64,000 bases of DNA from Flavobacterium glycines. GTDB lineage: Bacteria; Bacteroidota; Bacteroidia; Flavobacteriales; Flavobacteriaceae. A program made the translations under genes and the position numbers. The DNA lies in contig NZ_FNEO01000001.1 in the NCBI RefSeq assembly GCF_900100165.1, forward strand, positions 1,054,001 through 1,118,000, read 5' to 3'. Below, in pieces: positions 53,041-61,404 of this stretch; the first letter of the stretch is position 1, and each line of letters starts with the position of its first letter. The notes under the pieces were generated by a model that worked only from the letters and a program-made list of their open reading frames with translations, was not told the origin of the DNA and did not search any database.

Positions 53041-53790
53041 TTATTTTCCTTTGTTAGCTTCGATAATATATTTTTCAAGAGCCATAGTCATCGATGGTGT
53101 TCCCGGTGCAGGAGCCATGATGTCTACTCTTAATCCATGGTCTAAAGCTTCTTTTTGAGTTGTTGGTCCAAAAACAGCAATTCTAGTGTTGTTTTGTTGG
53201 AAGTCAGGGAAGTTTTTGAACAATGATTTGATTCCTGTTGGACTGAAAAAAGCCAAAACATCATAATAGACATCGGCTAAGTCAGATAGGTCACTCATTA
53301 CTGTTTTGTAAAAAGTAGCTTGTTTCCAGTCAACTTTTAAATTGTCTAATACTATAGGAGCTTCTGCATTCAATTGATCTGAAGCAGGTAATAAGAATTT
53401 TTCGTCCTTGTATTTTTTAATTAAAGGAGATAAATCGGCAAAATCTTTTGCTCCAACATAGATTTTTCTTTTTCTGTAGACCACATATTTTTGCAAATAG
53501 AAAGCTACAGCTTCCGACTGGCAGAAATATTTTAAACCTTCAGGAACTTTAAATCGCATTTCTTCAGCCACTCTAAAAAAGTGGTCAACAGCATTTCTAC
53601 TGGTTAAAATAATAGCAGAAAAGTTGTTGAGGTCAATTTTTTGAAGTCTAATTTCCTTAGCGCTAACTCCTTCTATGTGGATAAAAGGGCGGAAATCAAT
53701 TTTGATTTTGTGTTTTTGTTGGAGTTCAAAGTAAGGCGAATTCTCTACCTTAGGCTCTGGTTGCGATACCAAAATTGTTTTGACTTTCAT
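53041..53790 (-). CDS. hemD: Uroporphyrinogen-III synthase
   Basis: 249 residues from the ATG at 53790; the frame opens at 53802, but the start M-K-V-K-T-I-L is family-like. HemD cyclises hydroxymethylbilane to uroporphyrinogen III in haem synthesis. Two similar alpha/beta lobes are visible (about 1-40 plus 170-249, and 45-165), with A-I-I-L-T-S-R-N-A-V-D-H-F (about 61-73) and F-F-S-P-T-G-I-K-S-L (about 183-192) marking the active-site loops. It follows the DUF4271 gene by 15 nt, a common flavobacterial pair. Confidence 0.85.
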   Translation of the reverse strand: MKVKTILVSQPEPKVENSPYFELQQKHKIKIDFRPFIHIEGVSAKEIRLQKIDLNNFSAIILTSRNAVDHFFRVAEEMRFKVPEGLKYFCQSEAVAFYLQKYVVYRKRKIYVGAKDFADLSPLIKKYKDEKFLLPASDQLNAEAPIVLDNLKVDWKQATFYKTVMSDLSDLADVYYDVLAFFSPTGIKSLFKNFPDFQQNNTRIAVFGPTTQKEALDHGLRVDIMAPAPGTPSMTMALEKYIIEANKGK

Positions 53791-53805
53791 ATATTTTAAC
53801 ATTTT

Positions 53806-54477
53806 CTAAGCGCTCCCTTTTGTAAACAAATAATACATGAAAAAATAAGGAGCTATTTCGAGAGTGCAAAGATATAAAATAAAATAAAACAACTTACTGA
53901 ATATTAAACTTTGATATTTTTTTATAGAAAGTGAATAGGTTACTATGCTTAATACTAGTATTATGGCGATTATCACTATAGGAATATTCTGTGAAACAGC
54001 GTTGTAGTAAAATAAAAGAATATTGATAGGAAGAATGATAATTCCGATGTAGGTTCGATAAGTGATTTTCTGAAGGTTAAATTGCTCTACAAATTCCTCA
54101 ATATTGAAGGTTGTCGCGATAATTTTTTCGACTAAAAACTTCGATAAAATAAAAAAGATAAGGAAAGTGATAATTTGGATGTAGAGAATCCAATCGGTTT
54201 TTGAACCATACCCAAATATGCTTAGTGATATTTGGATAAAAAAGGCAAATGAAATGACCTGAACAAAAAACAATGAAATCGTAAAGCTGCTTTTAAGCTG
54301 GCTGCTATCGCGATAGACCTTAGAATATTTATCTGAAAAAATTAAATTGATAAAATCACCAAAACGGTTTCCGTAAACCCCTTTAGTGATGGCAATAATT
54401 CCGAAAGCTAAAACAAACAAAACCGTTGCCCAGTCTTTACTTTCGGTAATTCTCGGATGTAGAAGATATTCTGTCAT
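53806..54477 (-). CDS. DUF4271 family membrane protein
   Basis: 223 residues with about six hydrophobic segments and the N-terminal pattern L-L-H-P-R-I-T-E-S-K-D-W. DUF4271 is a small Bacteroidota membrane family usually adjacent to hemD, as here. Its function is not known. The -7 promoter box lies only 8 nt before the start, so the transcript may be almost leaderless. Confidence 0.85.
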   Translation of the reverse strand: MTEYLLHPRITESKDWATVLFVLAFGIIAITKGVYGNRFGDFINLIFSDKYSKVYRDSSQLKSSFTISLFFVQVISFAFFIQISLSIFGYGSKTDWILYIQIITFLIFFILSKFLVEKIIATTFNIEEFVEQFNLQKITYRTYIGIIILPINILLFYYNAVSQNIPIVIIAIILVLSIVTYSLSIKKYQSLIFSKLFYFILYLCTLEIAPYFFMYYLFTKGSA

Positions 54478-54484
54478 AGTGGAG

Positions 54485-54492
54485 CAAAATTA
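54485..54492 (-). promoter_or_regulatory. -7 element of the DUF4271-hemD unit
   Basis: TAATTTTG on the minus strand followed by C. Divergent from the GT2 promoter at 54555. Confidence 0.55.
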
Positions 54493-54554
54493 GTAAAATT
54501 TTGAATCAATATTTTTATTATAATATTATTATGAATCAAATGCCATAAAAAGGT

Positions 54555-54562
54555 TACTTTTG
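54555..54562 (+). promoter_or_regulatory. -7 element of the GT2 gene
   Basis: TACTTTTG followed by CGG, 20 nt before the ATG at 54582. Confidence 0.6.
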
Positions 54563-54581
54563 CGGTGAAATTTCTAGAAAT

Positions 54582-55307
54582 ATGAATAATTGTATTGTTA
54601 TAATTCCTACCTATAACGAAATTGAAAATATTGAAAGTATCATCAGAACGACGCTTTCCCAGCACAAACATTTTCATGTTCTTATAGTGGATGATAATTC
54701 TCCTGATCATACAGCTGATAAGGTTAGATTGTTGCAAACGGAATTTGAAGGACGTTTATTTTTAGAAAGCAGAAAACAAAAATCAGGTTTAGGAACGGCA
54801 TACGTACACGGATTTAAGTGGGCATTGACTCATGATTATGAATTTGTTTTTGAAATGGATGCCGACTTTTCACACAATCCGCATGATTTAGAAAAACTGT
54901 ATAATGCCTGCCATTTTGGAGATGCCGATTTGGCAATAGGTTCACGTTATGTTACCGGAGTAAATGTGGTCAACTGGCCTTTAAATCGGGTGTTGCTTTC
55001 CTATTTTGCTTCAGTTTATGTTAGGATGATAACCGGAATGGAAATTCATGATGCAACGGCAGGATTCGTTTGTTACAAACGGGAAGTTTTGGAAAAAATT
55101 AACCTCGATAAAATTAGATTCGTGGGTTATGCGTTTCAGATAGAAATGAAATACCGTACTTTTTGCAATAATTTTAAAATTTCTGAAGTTCCGATTATTT
55201 TTACCGACAGGACTAAGGGACAATCTAAAATGAGTAATTCAATTATAGTAGAAGCGGTGTTTGGAGTAATTGCACTTCGATTAAAAAAATTAATAAACAG
55301 ATTATAA
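54582..55307 (+). CDS. Polyprenol-monophosphomannose synthase-like GT2 glycosyltransferase
   Basis: 241 residues. N-terminal V-I-I-P-T-Y-N-E-I-E-N-I (about 6-17), V-D-D-N-S-P-D (about 36-42), and the donor-binding E-M-D-A-D-F-S-H (about 91-98; D-x-D) with R-T-K-G-Q-S-K-M near 211-218 match dolichyl/polyprenyl-phosphate mannose synthases. No membrane segment, so it is a cytosolic, membrane-associated enzyme that loads mannose on a polyprenol carrier. It begins a plus-strand run with dihydroorotase and DUF4296. Confidence 0.9.
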   Translation: MNNCIVIIPTYNEIENIESIIRTTLSQHKHFHVLIVDDNSPDHTADKVRLLQTEFEGRLFLESRKQKSGLGTAYVHGFKWALTHDYEFVFEMDADFSHNPHDLEKLYNACHFGDADLAIGSRYVTGVNVVNWPLNRVLLSYFASVYVRMITGMEIHDATAGFVCYKREVLEKINLDKIRFVGYAFQIEMKYRTFCNNFKISEVPIIFTDRTKGQSKMSNSIIVEAVFGVIALRLKKLINRL

Positions 55308-55317
55308 AGGAAAAACA

Positions 55318-56658
55318 ATGAACAGGGTTTTAATTAAGAATGCCAAAATAGTAAATGAAGGAGTAATTTTTGAAGGCGATGTTTTAATTGAGAATGACTT
55401 AATTGTTGAAATTTCAGAAAGCATTAGTGCAAAGTCATCCGATTGTAAAATAATAAATGCCGAAGGGAATTTCCTGATTCCCGGCGCTATCGACGATCAG
55501 GTGCATTTTAGAGAACCGGGCTTAACTCATAAAGGTGATATTGAGTCGGAATCCAGAGCTGCCGTTGCAGGAGGGATTACTTCTTATATCGAACAACCCA
55601 ATACGGTTCCTAATGCGGTTACTCAGGAAATTTTAGAAGAAAAATACCAGTTGGCTGCCGAGAAATCTTATGCGAATTATTCGTTTATGATGGGAGCTAC
55701 TAATGATAATTTGGAAGAAGTTTTAAAAACCAATCCGAAGAATGTTGCCGGAATTAAGATATTCTTAGGTTCGTCAACAGGAAATATGCTGGTAGATAAT
55801 CAGGCTACTTTGGAAAGAATTTTTTCAAGTACACCCATGTTAATTGCTGTGCATTGTGAGGATGAGGCTACTATTAGAGCCAATTCGGAGAAATACAAAG
55901 AAGAATATGGAGATGATGTTCCGGTAACAGTACATCATTTGATAAGAAGCGAGGAGGCTTGTTATTTGTCTTCTTCAAAAGCTATTGAACTGGCAAAGAA
56001 AACAGGAGCCCGTTTGCATATTTTCCATCTTTCTACAGCTAAAGAGATGGATTTGTTTACCAATAAAATTCCATTGGAAGAAAAGAAAATTACCGCTGAG
56101 GTATGTGTGCATCACTTATGGTTTACCAATGATGATTATGCAACCAAAGGTAATTTTATCAAATGGAATCCTGCAGTAAAAACAGCTAAAGACAGGGATG
56201 CTTTATGGAAAGCCCTTTTAGATGACAGAATTGATGTGATTGCTACGGATCATGCGCCTCATACATTGGAAGAGAAAAAACAATCGTATTTAAAAGCGCC
56301 GTCAGGCGGGCCATTAGTACAGCATGCTGTAGTGGCTATGTTTGAGGCCTATCATCAAGGGAAGATTAGCGTGGAGAAAATTGTGGAGAAAATGTGCCAC
56401 AATCCGGCTAAAATTTTTAAGATTGAAAAACGTGGTTTTATTAAAGAAGGTTATTATGCCGATTTAGTAATTGTTGATGCCGGTTTGCCTTGGGGTGTGA
56501 AAAAAGAAAATATTTTTGCTAAATGCGGATGGTCTCCTTTTGAAGGATTTACTTTTAAATCCCGAATTACACATACTTTTGTAAACGGACAATTAGTGTA
56601 CAATGCTTTTAAAGTGAAAGATATTCGTGCCGGAAAAAGATTGTTATTTGATAGATAG
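55318..56658 (+). CDS. pyrC: Dihydroorotase (class I, amidohydrolase family)
   Basis: 446 residues. It closes carbamoyl-aspartate to dihydroorotate in pyrimidine synthesis. The metal-binding start reads D-D-Q-V-H-F-R-E-P-G (59-68), so the first His of the usual H-x-H is Gln61 while H63 is kept. Other ligands look intact: K in G-I-K-I-F-L-G (about 147), A-V-H-C-E-D-E, H-I-F-H-L-S-T, and D in T-D-H-A-P-H. I recall Q-V-H in other Bacteroidota homologues. It is 10 nt after the GT2 gene and 3 nt before the DUF4296 gene. Confidence 0.9.
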   Translation: MNRVLIKNAKIVNEGVIFEGDVLIENDLIVEISESISAKSSDCKIINAEGNFLIPGAIDDQVHFREPGLTHKGDIESESRAAVAGGITSYIEQPNTVPNAVTQEILEEKYQLAAEKSYANYSFMMGATNDNLEEVLKTNPKNVAGIKIFLGSSTGNMLVDNQATLERIFSSTPMLIAVHCEDEATIRANSEKYKEEYGDDVPVTVHHLIRSEEACYLSSSKAIELAKKTGARLHIFHLSTAKEMDLFTNKIPLEEKKITAEVCVHHLWFTNDDYATKGNFIKWNPAVKTAKDRDALWKALLDDRIDVIATDHAPHTLEEKKQSYLKAPSGGPLVQHAVVAMFEAYHQGKISVEKIVEKMCHNPAKIFKIEKRGFIKEGYYADLVIVDAGLPWGVKKENIFAKCGWSPFEGFTFKSRITHTFVNGQLVYNAFKVKDIRAGKRLLFDR

Positions 56659-56661
56659 ACC

Positions 56662-57219
56662 ATGAAAAAAGCGGTTTCATTTTTAGTACTTATAATGTTG
56701 TTTTTTAGCTGTAAAGATGATGCAGTAAAAAAGCCTGAACGTCTTATTGATAAAGAGGTTATGGAAAACATTATATATGATTTATCGCTACTTGATGCGA
56801 TAAAATATAATGAGCCCGCAACCACTGAAAATTATAAAGTAAATCCAAAGGAATTTATTTTCAGAAAATACAAAGTTGATAGTGCTCAATTTGCGCAAAA
56901 CAATATCTATTATGCGTCCGATTTTGAAGTGTATAAAGCCATGTATGATAGCGTAATAAAACGTATTGACAGGAAAAAAACGCTTTTAGATTCTTTGGTT
57001 AAAAAAGAAGTAAAAAGAGATTCTTTGAATCAGGCAAAAAAGAAAAGAATGGACTCTATTGCGAATGCTAAAAAAGTAGCTTTGGCTAAGAAAGACTCTT
57101 TGAAAAAACTAAAGAAAAAGGATTCTTTACTTTTGAAGAAAAAAACAATTACAACTAAAAAAAAGGTGCTGTCAACTAATAAGTCAGTTGTAATTAAAAA
57201 TGGGAAAGTAGTTAATTAG
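56662..57219 (+). CDS. DUF4296 lipoprotein
   Basis: 185 residues. Lipobox F-F-S-C (Cys 17). The N-terminal half (about 25-110) is the helical DUF4296 domain (L-I-D-K-E-V-M-E-N-I-I-Y-D-L and F-I-F-R-K-Y-K-V-D-S-A-Q-F). The C-terminal part (about 115-185) is Lys/Asp/Ser-rich, repeating K-D-S-L, and looks like an extended or coiled tail. The function is unknown; its position after dihydroorotase is conserved in flavobacteria to my knowledge. Confidence 0.85.
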   Translation: MKKAVSFLVLIMLFFSCKDDAVKKPERLIDKEVMENIIYDLSLLDAIKYNEPATTENYKVNPKEFIFRKYKVDSAQFAQNNIYYASDFEVYKAMYDSVIKRIDRKKTLLDSLVKKEVKRDSLNQAKKKRMDSIANAKKVALAKKDSLKKLKKKDSLLLKKKTITTKKKVLSTNKSVVIKNGKVVN

Positions 57220-58204
57220 CTGAAAAATTTTCCCTGATGTACTGATGTATGTCTGTAAAGGAAGTTTGTAATGCAGTTTTGATTTTCTGGTTAGAAAATT
57301 CCTTGTTATTTAAAAGGGATTGCAAGGTGTCTTTTGAAACATTGTTTGATTTTCGGAAAAAAAGATTAAGAAACCAATAGAATATCCACGTAAGTTTAAT
57401 AAGAAAAGGTCTGGCTTCAATGCTGGGCCTTTTTACTTTTAGTGTGTCGGCAATAGTATTGAAAAGGTCTCTGAAAACAATGTTTTGTCCAATGAGGATA
57501 AAGCGTTCATTGCAAATGGAACTTTCCATTAATTCAATCATGATTCGTACCACATCGTTCACAGCTACAAAAGCGGTTTTTCCATAAGTGTAAAACAGTA
57601 AACCATCAGCAACTTTTTTAATCAATTGTCCGCTGCCCTGATCTTCAAAACCAGGACCAATTATGACTCCCGGATTCACAATGATTACTTTTAACCCCTC
57701 TTGTTGACCTCGCCAGATTTCCATTTCGGCTCCGTATTTTGAAATAGCATAATCACTATGGTATTTCTCAGGATTCCATTCGGTTTCTTCAGTTATTATC
57801 GTTTCATGGGCTGCCAGATCGCCTAAAGCCGATGTCGAACTTACATGGCATAGCTTTTCGACTCCTTTGGCTAGGCAAAAATTCACAATATTGGCTGTGC
57901 CTTCAATATTAATTTTCCGGAGTTTGTTTTCGTCTTTAGGATCAAATGAAATCAATGCGGCGCAATGATACACTTTGGTAATATCTATAAAAGCATGTTC
58001 TAAGGAAGGAATATTTAAAATGTCACCCTGAACCCATTCTACAGCGTCAAACAAAGCTGGTTTTTTGTAATGTTGAAATAAGGATTTTGTTTTTTGGATT
58101 CCTTTTTCATCACGATAAATGGCGCGAACTTTTGCTCCATTTTCTAATAAATGAAGTAATAAATGTGCGCCTACTAAACCTGTTCCTCCGGTAACTAAAA
58201 TCAT
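57212..58204 (-). CDS. NAD(P)-dependent epimerase/dehydratase (SDR, extended)
   Basis: 330 residues from the ATG at 58204. I chose this start because the Rossmann motif follows directly (M-I-L-V-T-G-G-T-G-L-V-G-A-H, 1-14); the frame from 58249 adds residues encoded by the intergenic repeat. The catalytic Y-x-x-x-K is Y-A-I-S-K (about 153-157), and the active-site Ser is in H-V-S-S-T-S (about 122-127). It resembles dihydroflavonol-reductase-like enzymes; the substrate is unknown. The 3' end overlaps the DUF4296 gene by 8 nt. Confidence 0.9.
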   Translation of the reverse strand: MILVTGGTGLVGAHLLLHLLENGAKVRAIYRDEKGIQKTKSLFQHYKKPALFDAVEWVQGDILNIPSLEHAFIDITKVYHCAALISFDPKDENKLRKINIEGTANIVNFCLAKGVEKLCHVSSTSALGDLAAHETIITEETEWNPEKYHSDYAISKYGAEMEIWRGQQEGLKVIIVNPGVIIGPGFEDQGSGQLIKKVADGLLFYTYGKTAFVAVNDVVRIMIELMESSICNERFILIGQNIVFRDLFNTIADTLKVKRPSIEARPFLIKLTWIFYWFLNLFFRKSNNVSKDTLQSLLNNKEFSNQKIKTALQTSFTDIHQYIRENFSAN

Positions 58205-58220
58205 TTTGTAAATGTAATAA

Positions 58221-58260
58221 ATCAATGGCAATGACAATGACAAATTCAAAAATCAATTTC
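58221..58260 (-). repeat. Inverted arm of the 43-bp repeat
   Basis: ATCAATGGCAATGACA (58221-58236) and AAAAATCAATTTC (58248-58260) are the reverse complement of the two halves of the 43-bp unit at 58427, with an 11-nt insertion between them. Confidence 0.65.
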
Positions 58261-58426
58261 AAAATCACTATCACTGACAATTTTCAATATCAATGTTTAA
58301 GGAAAATATTAAAATATAATTCTCAAAACTTCAAGTTATAATGTGGTCATTGGAATTTTGAATTTTTTATTGCTATTGAAATTGAATATTGTCATTGTAA
58401 TTTATTTTTTGCTATTGTCATTGACT

Positions 58427-58512
58427 ATTGTTATTGCTATTGAAATTGATTTTTGTCATTGCCATTGATATTGTTATTGCTATTGAAATTGATTTTTGTC
58501 ATTGCCATTGAT
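58427..58512 (+). repeat. Tandem 43-bp direct repeat (2 copies plus 8 nt)
   Basis: Copies 58427-58469 and 58470-58512 are identical; a third begins at 58513 (ATTGTTAT) and stops at the tyrS promoter. The unit is made of ATTG-centred words (ATTGCTATTGAAATTG, TCATTGCCATTGAT). Confidence 0.85.
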
Positions 58513-58525
58513 ATTGTTATCTTTG
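58495..58525 (+). promoter_or_regulatory. Consensus promoter of tyrS
   Basis: TTTG (58495-58498), 19 nt, TATCTTTG (58518-58525): a full match to TTTG-N19-TAnnTTTG. The -33 element comes from the second 43-bp repeat copy. Confidence 0.8.
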
Positions 58526-58577
58526 CGCACGCGAGGCCAGAATGCCCGAATTGACGAAAGTAAATTGATTAAAAAAC

Positions 58578-59870
58578 ATGAAAAATTTTATTGAAGAAGT
58601 AACTTGGAGAGGAATGCTCCACGATGTTATGCCAGGCACTGAAGAACATTTGATGGAACAAATGCGTGTGGCGTATGTGGGGATTGACCCAACTGCAGAT
58701 TCATTACATATAGGTCACCTGGTAGGAGTGATGTTGTTAAAACATTTCCAGTTAGCAGGTCATAAACCTTTAGCTTTAGTAGGTGGTGCAACTGGGATGA
58801 TTGGAGATCCTTCCGGAAAATCAAACGAAAGAAATTTATTGGACGAAGCTACTTTGCGTCACAATCAGGAAGCAATTAAGGAACAATTAGGTCGTTTCTT
58901 AGATTTTACTTCTGCTGCGCCAAATGCAGCTGAATTAGTGAATAATTACGATTGGATGAAGAATTTCTCATTCCTGGATTTCATTCGTGATGTGGGGAAA
59001 CATATTACGGTAAATTACATGATGGCGAAAGATTCTGTAAAGAAACGTTTGTCATCGGAATCTGCTGAAGGAATGTCTTTCACGGAGTTTACCTATCAAT
59101 TAGTTCAGGGATACGATTTCTTGCATTTGTACAGAGATAAAAGCTGTACGTTGCAAATGGGAGGAAGTGACCAATGGGGGAATATCACTACCGGAACAGA
59201 ATTAGTTCGTCGAATAGCAAGCGGAAAGGCTTATGCTTTGACTTGCCCGTTAATTACTAAAGCCGATGGAACTAAATTTGGTAAATCCGAAGGTGGAAAT
59301 ATCTGGTTAGATTCAGCAAGAACTTCGCCTTATAAGTTTTACCAATATTGGTTAAATACTTCTGATATTGATGCCGAGAAATACATCAAAATCTTTACGT
59401 TTTTATCGAAAGAGGAAATCGAAGATTTAACGGTGCAACATAGAGAAGCTCCACATTTGCGTTTGTTACAAAAACGTTTGGCTGAAGAAATTACTATTAT
59501 GGTTCACTCAAAAGCTGATTTGGAAAATGCAATCAAAGCATCAGGAATTCTTTTTGGAAACTCAAATGCTGACGATTTAAAACAATTGGATTCAGCTACT
59601 TTCTTAGAAGTTTTTGATGGTGTGCCACAGGCTGAAATTGCAAATGCTGAAATTGCGGCCGGAATTGATATTGTTACTGTTTTGAATGAAAAAACAGGAT
59701 TTATGAAATCGAATGGTGAAGCAAGACGTGCTTTGACTGCTAATTCTATTTCGGTAAACAGAGAAAAAGTAACGGAAGATTTTACACTTTCGAACAAAGA
59801 TTTAATTAACAACCAATTTGTATTATTACAAAGCGGAAAGAAAAATTATTTTGTCGTAAGAGTAGTTTAA
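58578..59870 (+). CDS. tyrS: Tyrosyl-tRNA synthetase
   Basis: 430 residues, class I. HIGH motif H-I-G-H (44-47), tyrosine-pocket segment Y-Q-L-V-Q-G-Y-D (about 173-180), K-F-G-K-S (about 234-238, the KMSKS loop), and a C-terminal S4-like RNA-binding domain (about 350-430). The gene has its own perfect promoter and a terminator after it. The start at 58578 is the only ATG near the promoter. Confidence 0.97.
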   Translation: MKNFIEEVTWRGMLHDVMPGTEEHLMEQMRVAYVGIDPTADSLHIGHLVGVMLLKHFQLAGHKPLALVGGATGMIGDPSGKSNERNLLDEATLRHNQEAIKEQLGRFLDFTSAAPNAAELVNNYDWMKNFSFLDFIRDVGKHITVNYMMAKDSVKKRLSSESAEGMSFTEFTYQLVQGYDFLHLYRDKSCTLQMGGSDQWGNITTGTELVRRIASGKAYALTCPLITKADGTKFGKSEGGNIWLDSARTSPYKFYQYWLNTSDIDAEKYIKIFTFLSKEEIEDLTVQHREAPHLRLLQKRLAEEITIMVHSKADLENAIKASGILFGNSNADDLKQLDSATFLEVFDGVPQAEIANAEIAAGIDIVTVLNEKTGFMKSNGEARRALTANSISVNREKVTEDFTLSNKDLINNQFVLLQSGKKNYFVVRVV

Positions 59871-59904
59871 TTAGTAAAATAATAAACTAAAATTATATTC
59901 AATC

Positions 59905-59937
59905 AAAAACCTGATGACATCATGTTATCAGGTTTTT
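59905..59937. terminator. Bidirectional terminator between tyrS and the ABM gene
   Basis: AAAAACCTGAT (59905-59915) and ATCAGGTTTTT (59927-59937), perfect 11-bp stem with A and T runs on both sides. Confidence 0.85.
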
Positions 59938-59962
59938 GTGTTTTATAGATATTTCTTTTTAT

Positions 59963-60343
59963 TTAAGATACTTTACCTCTGGGGTCATCAATATGAATTT
60001 TAGAAATAGCATAACGAACTCCCTGACGATCGAGTATTTGTACATTTTTTACAACTGTACTTAAAGCTGTTAAAAATGTTTCTGAATTTTCGTGACGCTC
60101 GTATACTTCTTCATCTGCCCATCCTTCCAGAAGATGGAAAGTATTTTCATCAGTAAGATCCTGTGAAAAGGCGTAATAAATACAACCTTCCAATTGATTT
60201 GCGGCAATCATTTCCGGTATAACGGCATCAATAAAAGTTTGTCTGTCGTTTGGATGAACTCTGTAATACGCGCTCACTGTAATAGCTGTCGGTTGGGTCT
60301 TGTCATGACTTGTCGAAGTCCCGTTTTGCAAAATCTTTCCCAT
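59963..60343 (-). CDS. Antibiotic-biosynthesis-monooxygenase (ABM) domain protein
   Basis: 126 residues. An ABM fold covers about 20-100: A-I-T-V-S-A-Y-Y-R-V (strand 1), the L-E-G-C-I-Y-Y-A-F-S (about 50-60) strand, E-G-W-A-D-E-E-V-Y-E-R-H (about 72-83) helix, and a last strand near 95-105. The family includes quinol monooxygenases and small dimeric enzymes without cofactors. It is the last gene of the SDR operon, 5 nt after the VOC fusion gene. No signal peptide. Confidence 0.85.
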   Translation of the reverse strand: MGKILQNGTSTSHDKTQPTAITVSAYYRVHPNDRQTFIDAVIPEMIAANQLEGCIYYAFSQDLTDENTFHLLEGWADEEVYERHENSETFLTALSTVVKNVQILDRQGVRYAISKIHIDDPRGKVS

Positions 60344-60348
60344 GCTAT

Positions 60349-61365
60349 TTATTTTTTATCGTCAACAAAAACATATAAGCGACTTACTTTTCCATTTTCA
60401 AAAATGAAAAGATCCATTCCTGTTACAGCATCAGGTTTGTCAGAAGGGCCATTTTGCCAATAAAGTCGTGCTATGTTATGATTGACATCAATAGCTTTGA
60501 TATGAGAAAATCTGGAATTTGGATTTTTTTTATGTAAGCCATCAATAAATCCGTTAATCTCGGAATGACCTTTTGCAATGAAGTGACTCTCTACCATTTC
60601 AATAGCATCAGCATACACTTTTTTCATTAAAGCTACACGCTTTTTTAAATCCTTTTCATTCCATATAGTAAGATGCGTTTCAACTAAAGAACGAATTGCT
60701 GATTCAGATAAAATCTCCTCATTTTGGGATAAATTTGATTTCCCAAGAGGGTTTTTAGGTGACCATAACAGTTTAGCAGGTTTATTTTTTTCATAACCTT
60801 TACCATTAGGATAGGATACTAATTCCATTTTAGAGCCCCAGGGTGTTAAAAAATAGACCCAGCTTTCGCCTTCTGTGTCGCCTGATGGCATAAGAAACGG
60901 TTCGCCAAGAAACTGAACGCCTTTGCTTTTTAAATAATCAACACTTTGCTTGATATCATCGGTATAAAAAGCAATATGACTTGCTCCGATATCATCTCCT
61001 CCAGGATGTTGAGTACTGCCTTTATTGTCTTTGTATTCGAATAATTCAATATTAGCACCTGTACCTGCTTGTATCATTTTTATAGTAACCGGACCCGTTG
61101 CGGCTTGCATATTATTCGTTTTTTTCCAAACGTCATCTAACGGAATCGGTCCTAATGTGGTAACGGGAGAAAATCCCAGTACATTGGTAAAAAATCCTAT
61201 CGCCTGATTCAGATCCGGCACATTTATTCCTACGTGGTCTATGCCAACTATATTTGCGCTATTTTGAGCTTCTGCCTTTTCTGAAGCTGAAAAGAACAGC
61301 ACTAAATTCAGTAAGGCAATTGCAGAGGTTTGTAATTTCTGATTTGTTTTATTATTTGTTTTCAT
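60349..61365 (-). CDS. Secreted VOC (glyoxalase-like) - SnoaL-like fusion protein
   Basis: 338 residues. A signal peptide is likely (hydrophobic stretch about 15-26, cleavage after A-E-A|Q near 34). Residues about 38-190 form a VOC fold (G-I-D-H-V-G-I-N-V-P, F-F-T-N-V-L-G-F-S-P, V-Y-F-L-T-P-W-G-S-K-M-E-L-V), with the metal-ligand candidates H44, E144-region and E183-region. Residues about 215-335 form a SnoaL/NTF2-like barrel (E-S-A-I-R-S-L-V-E-T-H-L-T-I-W-N-E-K-D at the start). Both domains bind small hydrophobic substrates; the fusion and export are unusual. It lies between the SDR gene and the ABM gene. Confidence 0.85.
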   Translation of the reverse strand: MKTNNKTNQKLQTSAIALLNLVLFFSASEKAEAQNSANIVGIDHVGINVPDLNQAIGFFTNVLGFSPVTTLGPIPLDDVWKKTNNMQAATGPVTIKMIQAGTGANIELFEYKDNKGSTQHPGGDDIGASHIAFYTDDIKQSVDYLKSKGVQFLGEPFLMPSGDTEGESWVYFLTPWGSKMELVSYPNGKGYEKNKPAKLLWSPKNPLGKSNLSQNEEILSESAIRSLVETHLTIWNEKDLKKRVALMKKVYADAIEMVESHFIAKGHSEINGFIDGLHKKNPNSRFSHIKAIDVNHNIARLYWQNGPSDKPDAVTGMDLFIFENGKVSRLYVFVDDKK

Positions 61366-61404
61366 GATCTAATTGTATTGTGTTTTAAATTATTATTAAG
61401 AGAA

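Noticed and set aside
54304..54315. CTATCGCGATAG inside the DUF4271 gene as another copy of the palindrome family
   Set aside because: It lies in coding sequence, has no AGATTT flanks and no CCCGA/TCGGG ends, so it is probably chance codon choice.
58205..58249. Longer epimerase start at 58249
   Set aside because: The extra 15 residues are coded by the intergenic repeat; the Rossmann motif starts directly after the ATG at 58204.
58427..58512. Tandem repeats as a possible CRISPR array
   Set aside because: The repeats are directly adjacent without unique spacers, and there are no cas genes; they are a plain tandem duplication.
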